A stretch of DNA of 64,000 bases from Pseudomonas sp. P8_229 (lineage in GTDB: Bacteria; Pseudomonadota; Gammaproteobacteria; Pseudomonadales; Pseudomonadaceae): the NCBI RefSeq assembly GCF_034008635.1, contig NZ_CP125378.1, forward strand, positions 524,501 to 588,500, read 5' to 3'. The position numbers and the translations under genes are program-made. Of the stretch, positions 1-8,893 are shown piece by piece; the first letter of the stretch is position 1; the number at the start of each line of letters is the position of its first letter. Under the pieces are notes generated by a model. It was not told where the DNA came from and searched no databases. It saw nothing but the letters and a program-made list of their open reading frames with translations.

Positions 1-431
1 GTGGCCGGCGCATCCCGCCAGGCACGCAGGCCGGCGATCATGTCGCGGCGCATGCGCTCGTCGGCAAGCAATCGGGTGGTGGAGCGGCCACGGGCCTTGG
101 CGCGTTCGATGTCGGCCAGGTTCGCCGCTTCGATCAAGCGCCAGCAGTCCGGGGTTTCCAGACGTTGTGCAAACAGCTCGAAGAAGCGGCTGATGGCCTC
201 GTCGGACACCGCCGACAGCGTGCTGAACGCCGCTTCTGCACGCTCGATCGCCACCGCAGCGGCCTGTTGATCAACGACCGGAATCAGCAACAGCTCGCCG
301 CTCACCTGCTCGACCAGCAGGTGGTCACCGGGCTGAAACCGCGCGGCCAGTTCGGGGCTGACCACGGTCACGCGGTTACCAGCGAAAGGGATCGGCGTGC
401 CAGCGATTAGACGTTCGAGCGCAAGAGACAT
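1..431 (-). CDS. Partial protein, possibly aldehyde dehydrogenase/ProA-like (N-terminal part only)
   Basis: An open frame on the minus strand starts at the ATG at 431-429 (MSLALERLIAGTPIPFAGNR) and runs off the left edge without a stop, giving 143 codons. The visible part has an N-terminal beta-rich stretch followed by a helical, Arg-rich stretch (RAKARGRSTTRLLADERM). I have a weak recollection that such an N-terminus belongs to a long glutamate-5-semialdehyde-dehydrogenase-like family, but no NAD-binding or catalytic motif lies within the window, so the function is tentative. No strong ribosome binding site is visible. It is transcribed in the same direction as the glutaminase upstream, from which a REPIN separates it. 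Confidence 0.45.
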   Translation of the reverse strand, partial: MSLALERLIAGTPIPFAGNRVTVVSPELAARFQPGDHLLVEQVSGELLLIPVVDQQAAAVAIERAEAAFSTLSAVSDEAISRFFELFAQRLETPDCWRLIEAANLADIERAKARGRSTTRLLADERMRRDMIAGLRAWRDAPA

Positions 432-517
432 GAAGCGGATTCACCATACGAGGGGCGGCCGGAAAATGTAGCGGATTCTTCGCTGAAACACACGCGCCTG
501 AAACACCACATCTCCCC

Positions 518-607
518 TGTGGGAGCGGGCTTGCCCGCGAAGGCGGTGGGTCAGCGAAATATGTATCAACTGACACGACGCCTTCGCGAGCAAGCCCGCT
601 CCCACAG
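518..607. repeat. REPIN (REP doublet)
   Basis: Two REP sequences in inverted orientation (GTGGGAGCGGGCTTGCCCGC at the left, the complementary form at the right) enclose a spacer of about 40 bases. A run of seven T follows the right end. It fills most of the gap between the glutaminase and the partial gene at the left edge and may form a hairpin in the transcript. Confidence 0.9.
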
Positions 608-633
608 GTTTTTTTGGTGTTTGGCTAATCGGG

Positions 634-1542
634 TCAGAACACCGACCAGCCAATCCGCGAACTCAACATCTCCAGCGCCGCCATCCCCGCCAGTGAGTTG
701 CCGGCGGCGTTGAGTTCCGGCGACCATACACAGACCGTGAACTGCCCCGGCACTACCGCGACGATGCCGCCGCCGACTCCGCTCTTGCCGGGCAGGCCGA
801 CGCGATAGGCGAAGTTGCCGGCCTCGTCGTACAGACCGCTGGTGGCCATGATCGAGTTGACCTGTTGGGTCTGGCGTCGGGTAAGGATCTGTTCGCCGCT
901 GTGTTTGCAGAAACCGTCGTTGGCGAGGAAGCAGAACGCCCGCGCCAGGTCGATGCAGTTCATACGCAATGCGCAGTGGCTGAAGTAGCTGCGCAGCACC
1001 GCTTCGACGTCGTTGTGGAAGTTGCCGAACGATTGCATCAGGTACGCCATCGCCGCGTTGCGTGCACGATGCTGGTATTCAGACTCGGCGACCTTGCCGT
1101 CGACGATCACCTGCGGATTGCCCGACAGGCGCCGCACGAAGTCACGCATCGACAGGGCCGGCGCGGCGAAACGCGATTGGTTGATGTCGCAGATCACCAG
1201 TGCCCCGGCGTTGATGAACGGGTTGCGCGGACGCCCGCGTTCAAATTCCAGCTGCACCAGCGAGTTGAACGGCTGGCCGGACGGCTCGTGACCGAGACGG
1301 TCCCAGATCGCCTCGCCGGAATGCTCGATGGCCTGCACCAGGCTGAACACCTTGGAAATACTCTGCACCGAGAACGGCGTCTCGGCGTCGCCGGCGCAAT
1401 ACATTTCGCCGTCGTTGCCATACACCGCAATGCCCAGCTGATTGGCCGGCACGGTGCCGAGGGCAGGAATGTAGTCAGCCACTTTGCCCTGCCCGATCAG
1501 GGGCCGGACCGCGTCAAGAATCTCGTTCAACAGCGCTTGCAT
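634..1542 (-). CDS. glsA: Glutaminase
   Basis: The 302-residue product matches the serine-dependent beta-lactamase-fold glutaminase family over its full length. It hydrolyses L-glutamine to glutamate and ammonia in the cytoplasm. The nucleophile motif SISK (Ser61, Lys64) and the conserved stretches NPFINAGA and [10 protein letters not shown] are present. I chose the ATG giving [12 protein letters not shown], because the frame could be extended to 1641 but the extra 33 residues are not conserved-looking. It is probably monocistronic; a REPIN lies downstream. Confidence 0.95.
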   Translation of the reverse strand: MQALLNEILDAVRPLIGQGKVADYIPALGTVPANQLGIAVYGNDGEMYCAGDAETPFSVQSISKVFSLVQAIEHSGEAIWDRLGHEPSGQPFNSLVQLEFERGRPRNPFINAGALVICDINQSRFAAPALSMRDFVRRLSGNPQVIVDGKVAESEYQHRARNAAMAYLMQSFGNFHNDVEAVLRSYFSHCALRMNCIDLARAFCFLANDGFCKHSGEQILTRRQTQQVNSIMATSGLYDEAGNFAYRVGLPGKSGVGGGIVAVVPGQFTVCVWSPELNAAGNSLAGMAALEMLSSRIGWSVF

Positions 1543-1642
1543 GCCGGGTTCCGAAGTCTCGCCCCATGGGATTGCGGGGACACTGGGGCTAGACGCCGCA
1601 TAAGCTTTTGGAATCACACTGGCTGACACACTGAAATCCAAA

Positions 1643-1672
1643 TGTGGCAGCGGGCTTGCTCACTCCCACAGG
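1643..1672. repeat. Degenerate short REP
   Basis: A collapsed REP-like hairpin (GTGGCAGCGGGCTTGC joined directly to CTCACTCCCACAGG) lies between the glutaminase and the L,D-transpeptidase genes. Confidence 0.6.
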
Positions 1673-1692
1673 GTTATGTGGATGACTGGAGG

Positions 1693-3309
1693 TCAGTGTG
1701 CCCCGTCGAGTCCCGCCAGCAGTGCGCTGTCACGGCTGTAGATGTCCGGCGCGTAACGCACCTGCCCGTCACTGCCGACCTGCGCCGTCCAGTAGGTCAT
1801 CAGGATCGGCACAGGGGCCGACAGGCGAAATTCATGGGTGCTGCCGGTGGCGAGCAAGGTGTCGGTGCGCGTGCGTTCCGCCGGGGTCAGCAACAGGTCA
1901 CGCAGTTGCATCGGGTGCTCGACCCGCACACAGCCGGAGCTGAACGCCCGTGGGCCTTTGTCGAACAGGGCTTTGCTCGGCGTGTCGTGCAGGTACACCG
2001 CAAACGGGTTGGGGAAACGAATGACCATCTGCCCCAGCGGATTACGCGGCCCGGCGTCCTGGCGCAGCATGATGTTGCCGGGGTTGTCCCAGTCGATGTC
2101 CGCCGCGGCCAACGGCTGGCCGTGAGCGTCGAGCACTTGCAGGTTCTGGCGGCTGAGGAAGGTCTGGTCCTTGCGGATCGCCGGCAGCTTGTCTTCTTTC
2201 CAGATGGTTGGCGGCACGGTCCAGGTCGGGTTCAGGGTCAGGCGCGTGACTCGGGATTTGAGCAGCGGAGTCTGCCGCTCGGCGCGGCCGACCTGAGTGC
2301 GGGTCTGCCAGACCGCCCTGCCGCTCTGATACAGGGTCAACTCGGCAGCGGCGACGTTGACCAGCAAGCCGTTGGGTTCCATGTCCTGGGCCAGCCAGCG
2401 GAAGCGTTCGAGGTTGACCCGCAATTGTTCGCGGCGCGTCAGCGGACTGATGTTGAGCTCGGCGATCGTCCCCGGCCCGACCACCCCGTCGGCCTGCAAC
2501 GAATGGTTGGCCTGGAAGCTTTTAACCGCCTCCACCAGCACCCCGTCATAGGCATTGCCGGGGGTGCCGATGGCGTGAGTCAGATAGCCTTCGTTGAACA
2601 GGCGCTGGGCCAACTCCGGCACGCGCTTGTCCTCCATCGCCGGGCGCAGCAACGGGCCGTTGCCCACCGACTGCCAGTGCGGCAAGGCTTGCTGGCGTTG
2701 GCTGGCGTAGAGATGACGCAGGCTCTGGTACTGCGCCAGACGCGGACGCGCCAGATCGAACGCGGCCTTGATGTCGTGCAGCCCCGGTACAGCGATCGCG
2801 AGCAATTCGGCCTGGCGATCACGCGGGGTGTCGTCGGCATGCCACAAGGGCTCGAAATGCGACTGCAGCAGGCGCCCGTAATGCAAGTCCTGCAGGGCCT
2901 GCAGGTAATAGCGAGTGATGTCGATATCGGCGCACAGTTCGCCGTCCTGCGGCGGATTGACCGCCACCGGGTAGCGCTTGGGATTGAGTCCATCATCAGC
3001 CAACAGCTGCAATTGCCCCTGCAAGGCCGGCAAACGCCCAGATTCGCTGGCCCACACCGGCAGCCAGTCCTGCTGCTGATAGAATGCTTGCAGTTGCGTC
3101 AGTGCCGGGCCGCTCAGGTGCGCGGCAATCGCCGGGCACGCCTGCGGCAAACCGATCAGTACCGCTTGCAGCGGGCTTTGCGGTTGGACCGGCATTTCGG
3201 CCGGCGGCGTCGGCAGGGTCTGCAACGGCGGCAGTGCCTCGTCGGCACAAGCGACAAACGGCGCAGCGAGCAAACAAATGCTCAAGTAGCATGCGTACTT
3301 TTTGAACAA
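1693..3309 (-). CDS. Murein L,D-transpeptidase (LdtD/YcbB-like), exported
   Basis: The product of about 538 residues has an N-terminal signal peptide (FKKYACYLSICLLAAPFVACA), a middle peptidoglycan-binding domain (around GVVGPGTIAELN) and a C-terminal YkuD domain with the catalytic motif HDTPSK...SSGCVRVEHP, in which Cys is the nucleophile. Such enzymes make 3-3 crosslinks between meso-diaminopimelate residues in the periplasm. I prefer the TTG at 3309 as start because GGAG sits 8 bases upstream and it places the signal sequence at the N-terminus; a TTG at 3348 in the same frame is possible. It is divergent from the second YkuD-type gene at 3459. Confidence 0.9.
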   Translation of the reverse strand: MFKKYACYLSICLLAAPFVACADEALPPLQTLPTPPAEMPVQPQSPLQAVLIGLPQACPAIAAHLSGPALTQLQAFYQQQDWLPVWASESGRLPALQGQLQLLADDGLNPKRYPVAVNPPQDGELCADIDITRYYLQALQDLHYGRLLQSHFEPLWHADDTPRDRQAELLAIAVPGLHDIKAAFDLARPRLAQYQSLRHLYASQRQQALPHWQSVGNGPLLRPAMEDKRVPELAQRLFNEGYLTHAIGTPGNAYDGVLVEAVKSFQANHSLQADGVVGPGTIAELNISPLTRREQLRVNLERFRWLAQDMEPNGLLVNVAAAELTLYQSGRAVWQTRTQVGRAERQTPLLKSRVTRLTLNPTWTVPPTIWKEDKLPAIRKDQTFLSRQNLQVLDAHGQPLAAADIDWDNPGNIMLRQDAGPRNPLGQMVIRFPNPFAVYLHDTPSKALFDKGPRAFSSGCVRVEHPMQLRDLLLTPAERTRTDTLLATGSTHEFRLSAPVPILMTYWTAQVGSDGQVRYAPDIYSRDSALLAGLDGAH

Positions 3310-3458
3310 CTGCTTTACTCCAATCCATGGCCGTCTCAATGACGGCAACCTTACATCAGGTGCGCTGAACAGTCAGGCCCGAATCAGGGGTCTGTCGGGT
3401 ATGACTGGGAGTCAGGAGCCAACGTGCCAAATAAGTAGCCAGTGAGGACACTTTATAA

Positions 3459-4172
3459 ATGTTGACGTTTTTGCGCCGACTTCTGCTGACCACCGCGACC
3501 CTCGTCGTGGCGACCAGCCCAGCTTTCGCCGCCGGCAAACCATCGCCGGTTCTCTTGACCAGCCTCGCCCACGCCGCGCCGGAACTCAATCCCCAGGCGC
3601 TGAAAGGTGCCTTGAACGCCATGCAATGCGCGGTCAACAATGGCGCGAAACCGTCCCGGCACCTGGCGATCATCGATTATTCGCAGCCCTCCACCGCGCG
3701 CCGGCTGTGGATCTTCGACTTGAGCAGACAGAAACTGGTGCTGCGCGACCTGGTCGCCCACGGCTCCAATTCCGGGGAAAACTTCGCCACCCAGTTCTCC
3801 AATCGCGAAGGCAGTTACCAGTCCAGCCTCGGTCTGTTCCGCACGCAGGAAAGCTACGAGGGAACCCACGGTTATTCGCTGCGCATGGACGGTCTGGAGC
3901 CGGGTTTCAATGATCTGGCGCGCGACCGGGCCATCGTGATCCACGCCGCCGACTACGTGAATCCGTTGTGGAGCAAGCGTCAGGGCCGCATCGGGCGCAG
4001 CCAGGGCTGCCCGGCGGTGCGTCCGCAAGTGGCGAGGCAGGTGATCGATAAACTCAAGGACGGCCAGTTCATGTTTTCCTGGTACCCGGACCAGCGCTGG
4101 CTGAAATCCTCGCCGTACCTCAACTGCCAGCCGCAGCAAGTGGCGAGTATCTTGAGTACCCACGCCAGCTGA
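3459..4172 (+). CDS. Murein L,D-transpeptidase catalytic-domain protein (YkuD_2 type), exported
   Basis: The 237-residue product begins with a signal peptide (LRRLLLTTATLVVATSPAFA) and carries the Cys-containing motif GRSQGCPAVRP near residue 180, preceded by a conserved His in AIVIHAADYV. This matches the small L,D-transpeptidase-like family with a variant YkuD domain. It probably acts on peptidoglycan peptides in the periplasm. It is divergently oriented from the LdtD-like gene, so the pair may share a wall-remodelling role. The Shine-Dalgarno signal is weak (AGGA about 16 bases upstream). Confidence 0.85.
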   Translation: MLTFLRRLLLTTATLVVATSPAFAAGKPSPVLLTSLAHAAPELNPQALKGALNAMQCAVNNGAKPSRHLAIIDYSQPSTARRLWIFDLSRQKLVLRDLVAHGSNSGENFATQFSNREGSYQSSLGLFRTQESYEGTHGYSLRMDGLEPGFNDLARDRAIVIHAADYVNPLWSKRQGRIGRSQGCPAVRPQVARQVIDKLKDGQFMFSWYPDQRWLKSSPYLNCQPQQVASILSTHAS

Positions 4173-4191
4173 CAAACACGCATCATCTGAT

Positions 4192-4282
4192 TGTGGGAGC
4201 GAGCCTGCTCGCGAAGAGATCCTGTCAGTCAACCTTGGTGTTGACTGAAACGGCGCTTTCGCGAGCAGGCTCGCTCCCACAG
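4192..4282. repeat. REPIN overlapping the 3' end of the MFS gene
   Basis: The inverted REP pair GTGGGAGCGAGCCTGCTCGCGAA / TTCGCGAGCAGGCTCGCTCCCAC lies between convergent genes. The stop codon of the MFS gene lies in the spacer of this element, so the last ~20 codons of that gene are REP-derived. Confidence 0.9.
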
Positions 4283-5637
4283 GTGATCCGGGTTCGGCTG
4301 ACGATCAGGGCCATGACCATCAGCGCCGCCGCCACGCCGAACGTGCTGTGCAGGCCGCTGCCGATGACCTCGGCCGGGGCTTGTGTCGGGTCCCCGGTAG
4401 CGAATGCGAACACCGCCCCCATGACCGCTGCGCCAGTGATCAGGCCCAGATTGCGCGCCAGCCCGAGCAAGGCCGAGACCACGCCACGCTGAGCCTGACT
4501 GACCGTACTCATCAACCCGGTATTGTTCGCCGCCTGGAACAACGCGTAACTGCTGGCGATCACCGCCATCGGCAACAGGTATGCCGCCAAGCCGAAACGC
4601 GTCGGCAACAGCGCCAGCAAGCAGCAGCCACCAGCCAGCCCAAGCAACGCGCCGGGCACCACCCGCCGCGCGCCAAAGCGATCCACCAGACGCCCGGCCG
4701 GCACGCCGCCGCACGCCGCCAGCAATGGCCCCACCGACAACGCCAGGCCGACCACGGTGCTGCCCAGTCCCAAGCCCCGGCTCAGGTAAAACGGCCCGAC
4801 CACCAGCGTGGTCATCATCACCGTCGTCACCAGAAACGTCAGCGCCAGACTGCTGCTCAGTCGCGCATCGGCGAACAACGACAAACGAATCAGCGGTGCC
4901 CTGGCTTTCATCTCGACCCCGATAAACACCCCCGCGCCGCACAGGCTGATCAGCAGCAACATCAGCGTGTAGCCTTCGAGCGTCATCGCCAGTGCGTAGG
5001 CCGCCAGCGTCAACACCAGCACCAGGCTGCCGAGGTAGTCAAACGCAACAGCCGATTTCGCCGGCCGATCGGCCGGCAGATAGCGATAAACCAGCCACGC
5101 ATTGAGCAGCCCCAACGGCACGTTGAGGACAAAAATCGCCGGCCAGCCGACCTGCGCGATCAGCAGACCACCCAGCGATGGCCCGAGGCTGGTGCCAGTG
5201 GCCGACATCGTCGCCAGCAAGCCCATCGCACTGCCCGCCCGCGCCTTGGGCACCGCATCCGCCACCAGCGCAACCGTCAACGCAAACATGATCGCCGCGC
5301 CCAGGCCCTGCACCGCCCGGGCGCCGATCAACCAGCCCAGCCCCGGGGCCAGCGCGCAGCACAACGAAGCGCTGGTAAAAATGCCGATGCCGATCAGCAG
5401 CAATCGCCGCCGACCGATCCCGTCCCCCAGCCGCCCGACGCTGACAATCAACGTGGTGACCGCCAGCAGGTACGCCAGCACGATCCACTGCACCTGTTGA
5501 AAGGTCGCATCGAACGCTGCCGCCAAAGTCGGTAAGCCGGCGTTGGCGATGCTGGTGTCCAGCGACGGCATCAACATCGACAGCGCCAGACTGGTCAGCG
5601 CCCAGCGGGCTTGGGGGGGCAAGGCGGATTCGGACAT
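4225..5637 (-). CDS. MFS transporter, DHA2/EmrB-QacA type drug exporter
   Basis: The 470-residue hydrophobic protein has about 14 predicted membrane segments, the DHA2-type first-helix motif (MPSLDTSIANAGLPTL) and the loop motif GRLGDGIGRRR between helices 2 and 3. It likely exports a toxic compound by proton antiport across the inner membrane. The ATG at 5637 has AGGAG 6 bases upstream and is preferred over a TTG six codons earlier. The last residues (CGSEPARESAVSVNTKVD) are translated from a REPIN, an unusual tail. The LysR gene at 5741 is divergent and is the likely regulator. Confidence 0.9.
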   Translation of the reverse strand: MSESALPPQARWALTSLALSMLMPSLDTSIANAGLPTLAAAFDATFQQVQWIVLAYLLAVTTLIVSVGRLGDGIGRRRLLLIGIGIFTSASLCCALAPGLGWLIGARAVQGLGAAIMFALTVALVADAVPKARAGSAMGLLATMSATGTSLGPSLGGLLIAQVGWPAIFVLNVPLGLLNAWLVYRYLPADRPAKSAVAFDYLGSLVLVLTLAAYALAMTLEGYTLMLLLISLCGAGVFIGVEMKARAPLIRLSLFADARLSSSLALTFLVTTVMMTTLVVGPFYLSRGLGLGSTVVGLALSVGPLLAACGGVPAGRLVDRFGARRVVPGALLGLAGGCCLLALLPTRFGLAAYLLPMAVIASSYALFQAANNTGLMSTVSQAQRGVVSALLGLARNLGLITGAAVMGAVFAFATGDPTQAPAEVIGSGLHSTFGVAAALMVMALIVSRTRITCGSEPARESAVSVNTKVD

Positions 5638-5740
5638 CAGGCGCTCCTGGTGCAAAGGTCAGACGGCATAGCCTGAGTCTCGACAACGCAAGGCGCAAGA
5701 CGCATGCTTTGCACTTGATACCTGCATGGAACGCCATGTC
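5638..5740. promoter_or_regulatory. Divergent MFS / LysR promoter region with inverted repeat
   Basis: The 103-base gap between the divergent MFS and LysR genes contains the inverted repeat GTGCAAAG (5650-5657) / CTTTGCAC (5707-5714). This is a plausible but unproven regulator binding arrangement. Confidence 0.35.
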
Positions 5741-6628
5741 ATGAATACACCTGATCTGAACCTGTTGATCACCCTCGACGTGTTGTTGCGTGAAGGCAGC
5801 GTCGCGCGCGCCGCGCAAATTCTGCGGCTGAGCCCGTCGGCCATGAGCCGCGCCCTCGCCCGGCTGCGCGAAACCACCGGCGATCCGTTGCTGGTGCGCG
5901 CCGGTCGTGGCCTGGTGCCGACCCCGCGAGCGCTGGAGTTGCGCGAGCGGGTCAGTGGTCTGGTGCAGGAAGCCGAGGCGGCCTTGCGTCCCGCCGAGAT
6001 ACTCGACCCCGGCCAGTTGCAGCGCACCTTCACTTTGCGCAATACCGACGGTTTTGTTGAAACCTTCGCCGCCGCACTGCTCGCGCGCATCGCTGAAGAG
6101 GCGCCCGGCGTGCGCCTGCGGTTTGTGCAGAAAGCCGACAAGGACAGCACGCTGCTGCGTGAAGGCCGGGTGGATCTGGAGACCGGTGTGGTCGATGACA
6201 GCACCGATCCGGCGCTGCACAGCCGCATCCTGTTTCAGGATCACTGGATCGGTGTGGTTCGCGAGGACCATCCGTTGAATGCAGGCAAGATCAGCAGCAA
6301 ACGCTTTGCCGGCGGCCAACATATTCTCATCTCGCGCCGGGGGCGCAGCAGTGGTCCGGTGGACGAAGCGCTGCTCGCCTTGGGGCTGACGCGGGATATC
6401 GTCACTTCATTCGGTGGCTTCTCTGCAGCGTTGACACTGGTCCGCGAATCGGACCTGATCGCCACCGTTCCGGAGCGTCATACCAGCAAACTGCGCACGG
6501 GCCTGCACAGTTTCTCCCTGCCCTTCAAGATGCCGCCGATCAGCGTGTCGATGCTCTGGCACCCGAGAGTGGACGCCGATCCGGCGCACCGTTGGCTGCG
6601 CAATTGCGTACGCGAAGTCTGCGTCTAA
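5741..6628 (+). CDS. LysR-family transcriptional regulator
   Basis: The 295-residue protein has an N-terminal winged helix-turn-helix (SVARAAQILRLSPSAMSRAL, residues ~20-40) followed by a substrate-binding-like effector domain. It is divergent from the MFS exporter and probably controls it. An ATG five codons upstream is an alternative start. Its stop codon overlaps the stop of the convergent wall hydrolase gene by 3 bases. Confidence 0.9.
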   Translation: MNTPDLNLLITLDVLLREGSVARAAQILRLSPSAMSRALARLRETTGDPLLVRAGRGLVPTPRALELRERVSGLVQEAEAALRPAEILDPGQLQRTFTLRNTDGFVETFAAALLARIAEEAPGVRLRFVQKADKDSTLLREGRVDLETGVVDDSTDPALHSRILFQDHWIGVVREDHPLNAGKISSKRFAGGQHILISRRGRSSGPVDEALLALGLTRDIVTSFGGFSAALTLVRESDLIATVPERHTSKLRTGLHSFSLPFKMPPISVSMLWHPRVDADPAHRWLRNCVREVCV

Positions 6629-7245
6629 CGCGCCTCGCCGCCGGCCGGTTTGTAGAACAGGAATTTGCCGACCTCGGCGGTCTTTCGGTATTCCCTGGCC
6701 CAGCTCGGGTGCACGTTGCGATCATGAAAGTACAGCGCGCCGTGGGTGCGATCCGGCAACTGGCGGTTGAGTGCCTTGCCGGCGATATCCTTGGCCAGGG
6801 TGTATTCGGCGTCTTCCTTGACCTGATCCGCCTTGCCATCGCACCACCAGGAAAACTGGCAACTCTTGGTTTGCGAACCCTGTTTGACCACTTCGCACAC
6901 CGTACCGGGGAAGCCGTCGTGGCCGAGGCGGTTCATCACCACGTTGGCCACCGCTTGCATTTCCGGCGTGTCGCGGCCCTTGGCCTCCCAGTAGATACTG
7001 CGCGCCAGGCAGGTGATCGGATCGTCCAGCGGCGCTGAGCCGGCGGGGTCGACCGCCTGCACTTCGGTGGGGGTGATCGCTTCGGATTTGGGGGCCGGGG
7101 CCGCGCTGACCTTGTCGGCGGCTTTTTCTTCCAGCACTTGGGCTTTCTCTTCGGCCTTGGCCTTGATCGGGGCCTGCTCGGTGGCCATCGCCACACCGGC
7201 CAGCAGGGTTACTGCGAAACAGCCAGCCAACCATTTCAATCCCAT
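6625..7245 (-). CDS. Cell wall hydrolase (SleB/Hydrolase_2 family), exported
   Basis: The 206-residue product has a signal peptide (LKWLAGCFAVTLLAGVAMA), a Lys/Glu/Ala-rich linker (residues 25-70) and a C-terminal Hydrolase_2 domain with the typical ARSIYWEAKGR motif and the Cys/Trp-rich stretch KSCQFSWWCDGK. It is expected to cleave peptidoglycan glycan strands in the periplasm. The start was taken at the ATG at 7245, which places the signal peptide correctly; the open frame extends further upstream without a conserved sequence. Confidence 0.85.
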   Translation of the reverse strand: MGLKWLAGCFAVTLLAGVAMATEQAPIKAKAEEKAQVLEEKAADKVSAAPAPKSEAITPTEVQAVDPAGSAPLDDPITCLARSIYWEAKGRDTPEMQAVANVVMNRLGHDGFPGTVCEVVKQGSQTKSCQFSWWCDGKADQVKEDAEYTLAKDIAGKALNRQLPDRTHGALYFHDRNVHPSWAREYRKTAEVGKFLFYKPAGGEAR

Positions 7246-7444
7246 GTCAGTTCTTCCGGCTGAGCCCGGTCCGGGCAAGGTGTTTCGTCGGTGAGATGCC
7301 CGGTTTCCGGGGCCTTCGGAGAGTGTAGACGGCAAATACCGGTGCAACGTTCCACAGAAAAACCCACTCGATGAAGAAAAAGACATTGCACTGACCGGGG
7401 GCCTTTCGCGCATCATGGGCGCATTCCGCTCAAGGGAGATTTCC

Positions 7445-8296
7445 ATGCGCTTCATGCCATCCGTTTTGCGTTTTGCCGCGCTGTCCGTGGGCTTGGCCGT
7501 GGCTGCCTCGGCCATGGCTGCCGACGAGTCGCAACTGATCGAGTCGATCAACGCCTACCGTAGCCAACCACAGCGTTGCGGCAGCCAGGCGTCCAACGAA
7601 TTGCCACCGCTGTCGGCTGACCCTCGACTGAGACTGCCGGCCACCGGTGCGGTCGATCTGCAACAGGCCATGGCCAGCGCCAGCTACCCGATGGTCAACG
7701 TACAGGCAATCACCCTCAATGGCCCGCGCGACGCGGCGTCGGCGATGAAGGCAATTCAGGAAAGCTTCTGTCAGGTGGTGCTGGATCCGCAGTTCGTCGA
7801 TGTCGGGGTCAGCCGCGCCGATCGCGACTGGCGCATTGTGCTGGCGCGACCGTTGCTGTCGGCGAAACTGGGCGATGCGCAGAGCGAAGGCCAGAAGTTG
7901 CTCGAACAGCTCAACGCCGCCCGCGCCCAGCCGCGTCAATGCGGTGGTCAAGCCTTTGCCGCCGCAGCGCCGTTGGCCTGGAACGCGAGCCTGGGCAGCA
8001 TCTCCCAGGATCACAGCCGCGACATGGCCAACAACAACTACTTCGACCACAAGGACCGCGACGGCCGCACCCCGGGTGACCGCGCAGAACTGGCCGGCTA
8101 CAGCGGCCAACTGGTGGGCGAAAACATCGCCGCCGGGCAAGACACCGTGCGCAAAGTCGTCGACGGCTGGCTCGCCAGCCCCGGCCATTGCGCCAACCTG
8201 ATGAACCCGCAATACAAGGAACTCGGCGCCGCCTACGCAACCGACCCGAAGAGTAGCGCCGGGATCTACTGGACCGCGATGTTTGGTGCGCAATAA
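7445..8296 (+). CDS. Secreted CAP (SCP/PR1-like) domain protein
   Basis: The 283-residue product has a signal peptide (FAALSVGLAVAASAMA, cleavage near ADESQ) and a C-terminal CAP domain with the conserved segments YFDHKDRDGRTPGDR, VGENIAAG and SPGHCANLMNPQYKELGAAY. The N-terminal half (around NAYRSQPQRCG) and the CAP half (NAARAQPRQCGG) begin with similar sequences, suggesting an internal duplication. Bacterial CAP proteins are extracellular and of poorly defined role. GGGAG lies 7 bases before the chosen ATG. A paralog begins at 63444. Confidence 0.88.
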   Translation: MRFMPSVLRFAALSVGLAVAASAMAADESQLIESINAYRSQPQRCGSQASNELPPLSADPRLRLPATGAVDLQQAMASASYPMVNVQAITLNGPRDAASAMKAIQESFCQVVLDPQFVDVGVSRADRDWRIVLARPLLSAKLGDAQSEGQKLLEQLNAARAQPRQCGGQAFAAAAPLAWNASLGSISQDHSRDMANNNYFDHKDRDGRTPGDRAELAGYSGQLVGENIAAGQDTVRKVVDGWLASPGHCANLMNPQYKELGAAYATDPKSSAGIYWTAMFGAQ

Positions 8297-8322
8297 CCTT
8301 TATCTCATGCACCGCTACCCCC

Positions 8323-8412
8323 TGTAGGAGTGAGCCTGCTCGCGATAAGGCCAGCCCAGTCAACATCGCCATCGACTGACCCACCGCCATCGCGAGCAGG
8401 CTCACTCCTACA
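8323..8412. repeat. REPIN, GTAGGAGTGAGCCTGC subtype
   Basis: An inverted REP pair of the GTAGGAGTGAGCCTGCTCGCGA subtype directly follows the CAP gene. It differs in sequence from the units of the following array and so is probably an independent insertion. Confidence 0.9.
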
Positions 8413-8458
8413 CTGGATTGGTGGTGGATGAAGGATTCGGAGTTTGCCGTAGTCAAGG

Positions 8459-8845
8459 GTGGGAGTGGGCTTGCTCACGAAGGGGCCGGCACATCCAGCA
8501 TCCATGTCAACTGACCTGACGCCTTCGTCGGAACGCCGCCCGGAGCAAGCCCGCTCCCACACTGGATTGGTGGTGGATGACGGATTCGGGGCTGGTCGAA
8601 ATCAAGGGTGGGAGTGGGCTTGCTCACGAAGGGGTTGGCACATTCAGCATCAATGTCGACTGATCTGACGCCTTCGCGAGCAAGCCCGCTCCCACAGTAG
8701 ATTGGTGGTGGATGGAGGATTCGGGGCTGGTCGAAATCAAGGGTGGGAGTGGGCTTGCTCACGAAGGGGCCGGCTCATCCAGAATCAATGTCAACTGACC
8801 TGACGCCTTCGTCGGAACGCCGCCCGGAGCAAGCTCACTCCCACG
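8459..8845. repeat. Tandem REPIN array, left arm (three units)
   Basis: Three REPINs (8459-8562, 8609-8697, 8743-8845) of the form GTGGGAGTGGGCTTGCTCACGAAGG ... GCAAGCCCGCTCCCAC are separated by a nearly identical spacer of about 45 bases that starts TGGATTGGTGGTGGATG and ends TCGAAATCAAGGG. Units 1 and 3 carry a 14-base longer right REP (an inserted TCGGAACGCCGCCCG). The conserved spacer shows that whole units were amplified, not independently inserted. Confidence 0.92.
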
Positions 8846-8893
8846 GGGGATCGCATTTATTCTGACGGAATGCGCTGAATGTGCATCCGGAGC

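Noticed and set aside
1642..3342. A 566-codon plus-strand open frame
   Set aside because: It is antisense to the L,D-transpeptidase and has the composition of a shadow frame in high-GC DNA, with no domain or signal.
4348..5535. A 395-codon plus-strand open frame
   Set aside because: It is antisense to the MFS transporter and rich in Arg and Gln, the usual shadow of hydrophobic codons.
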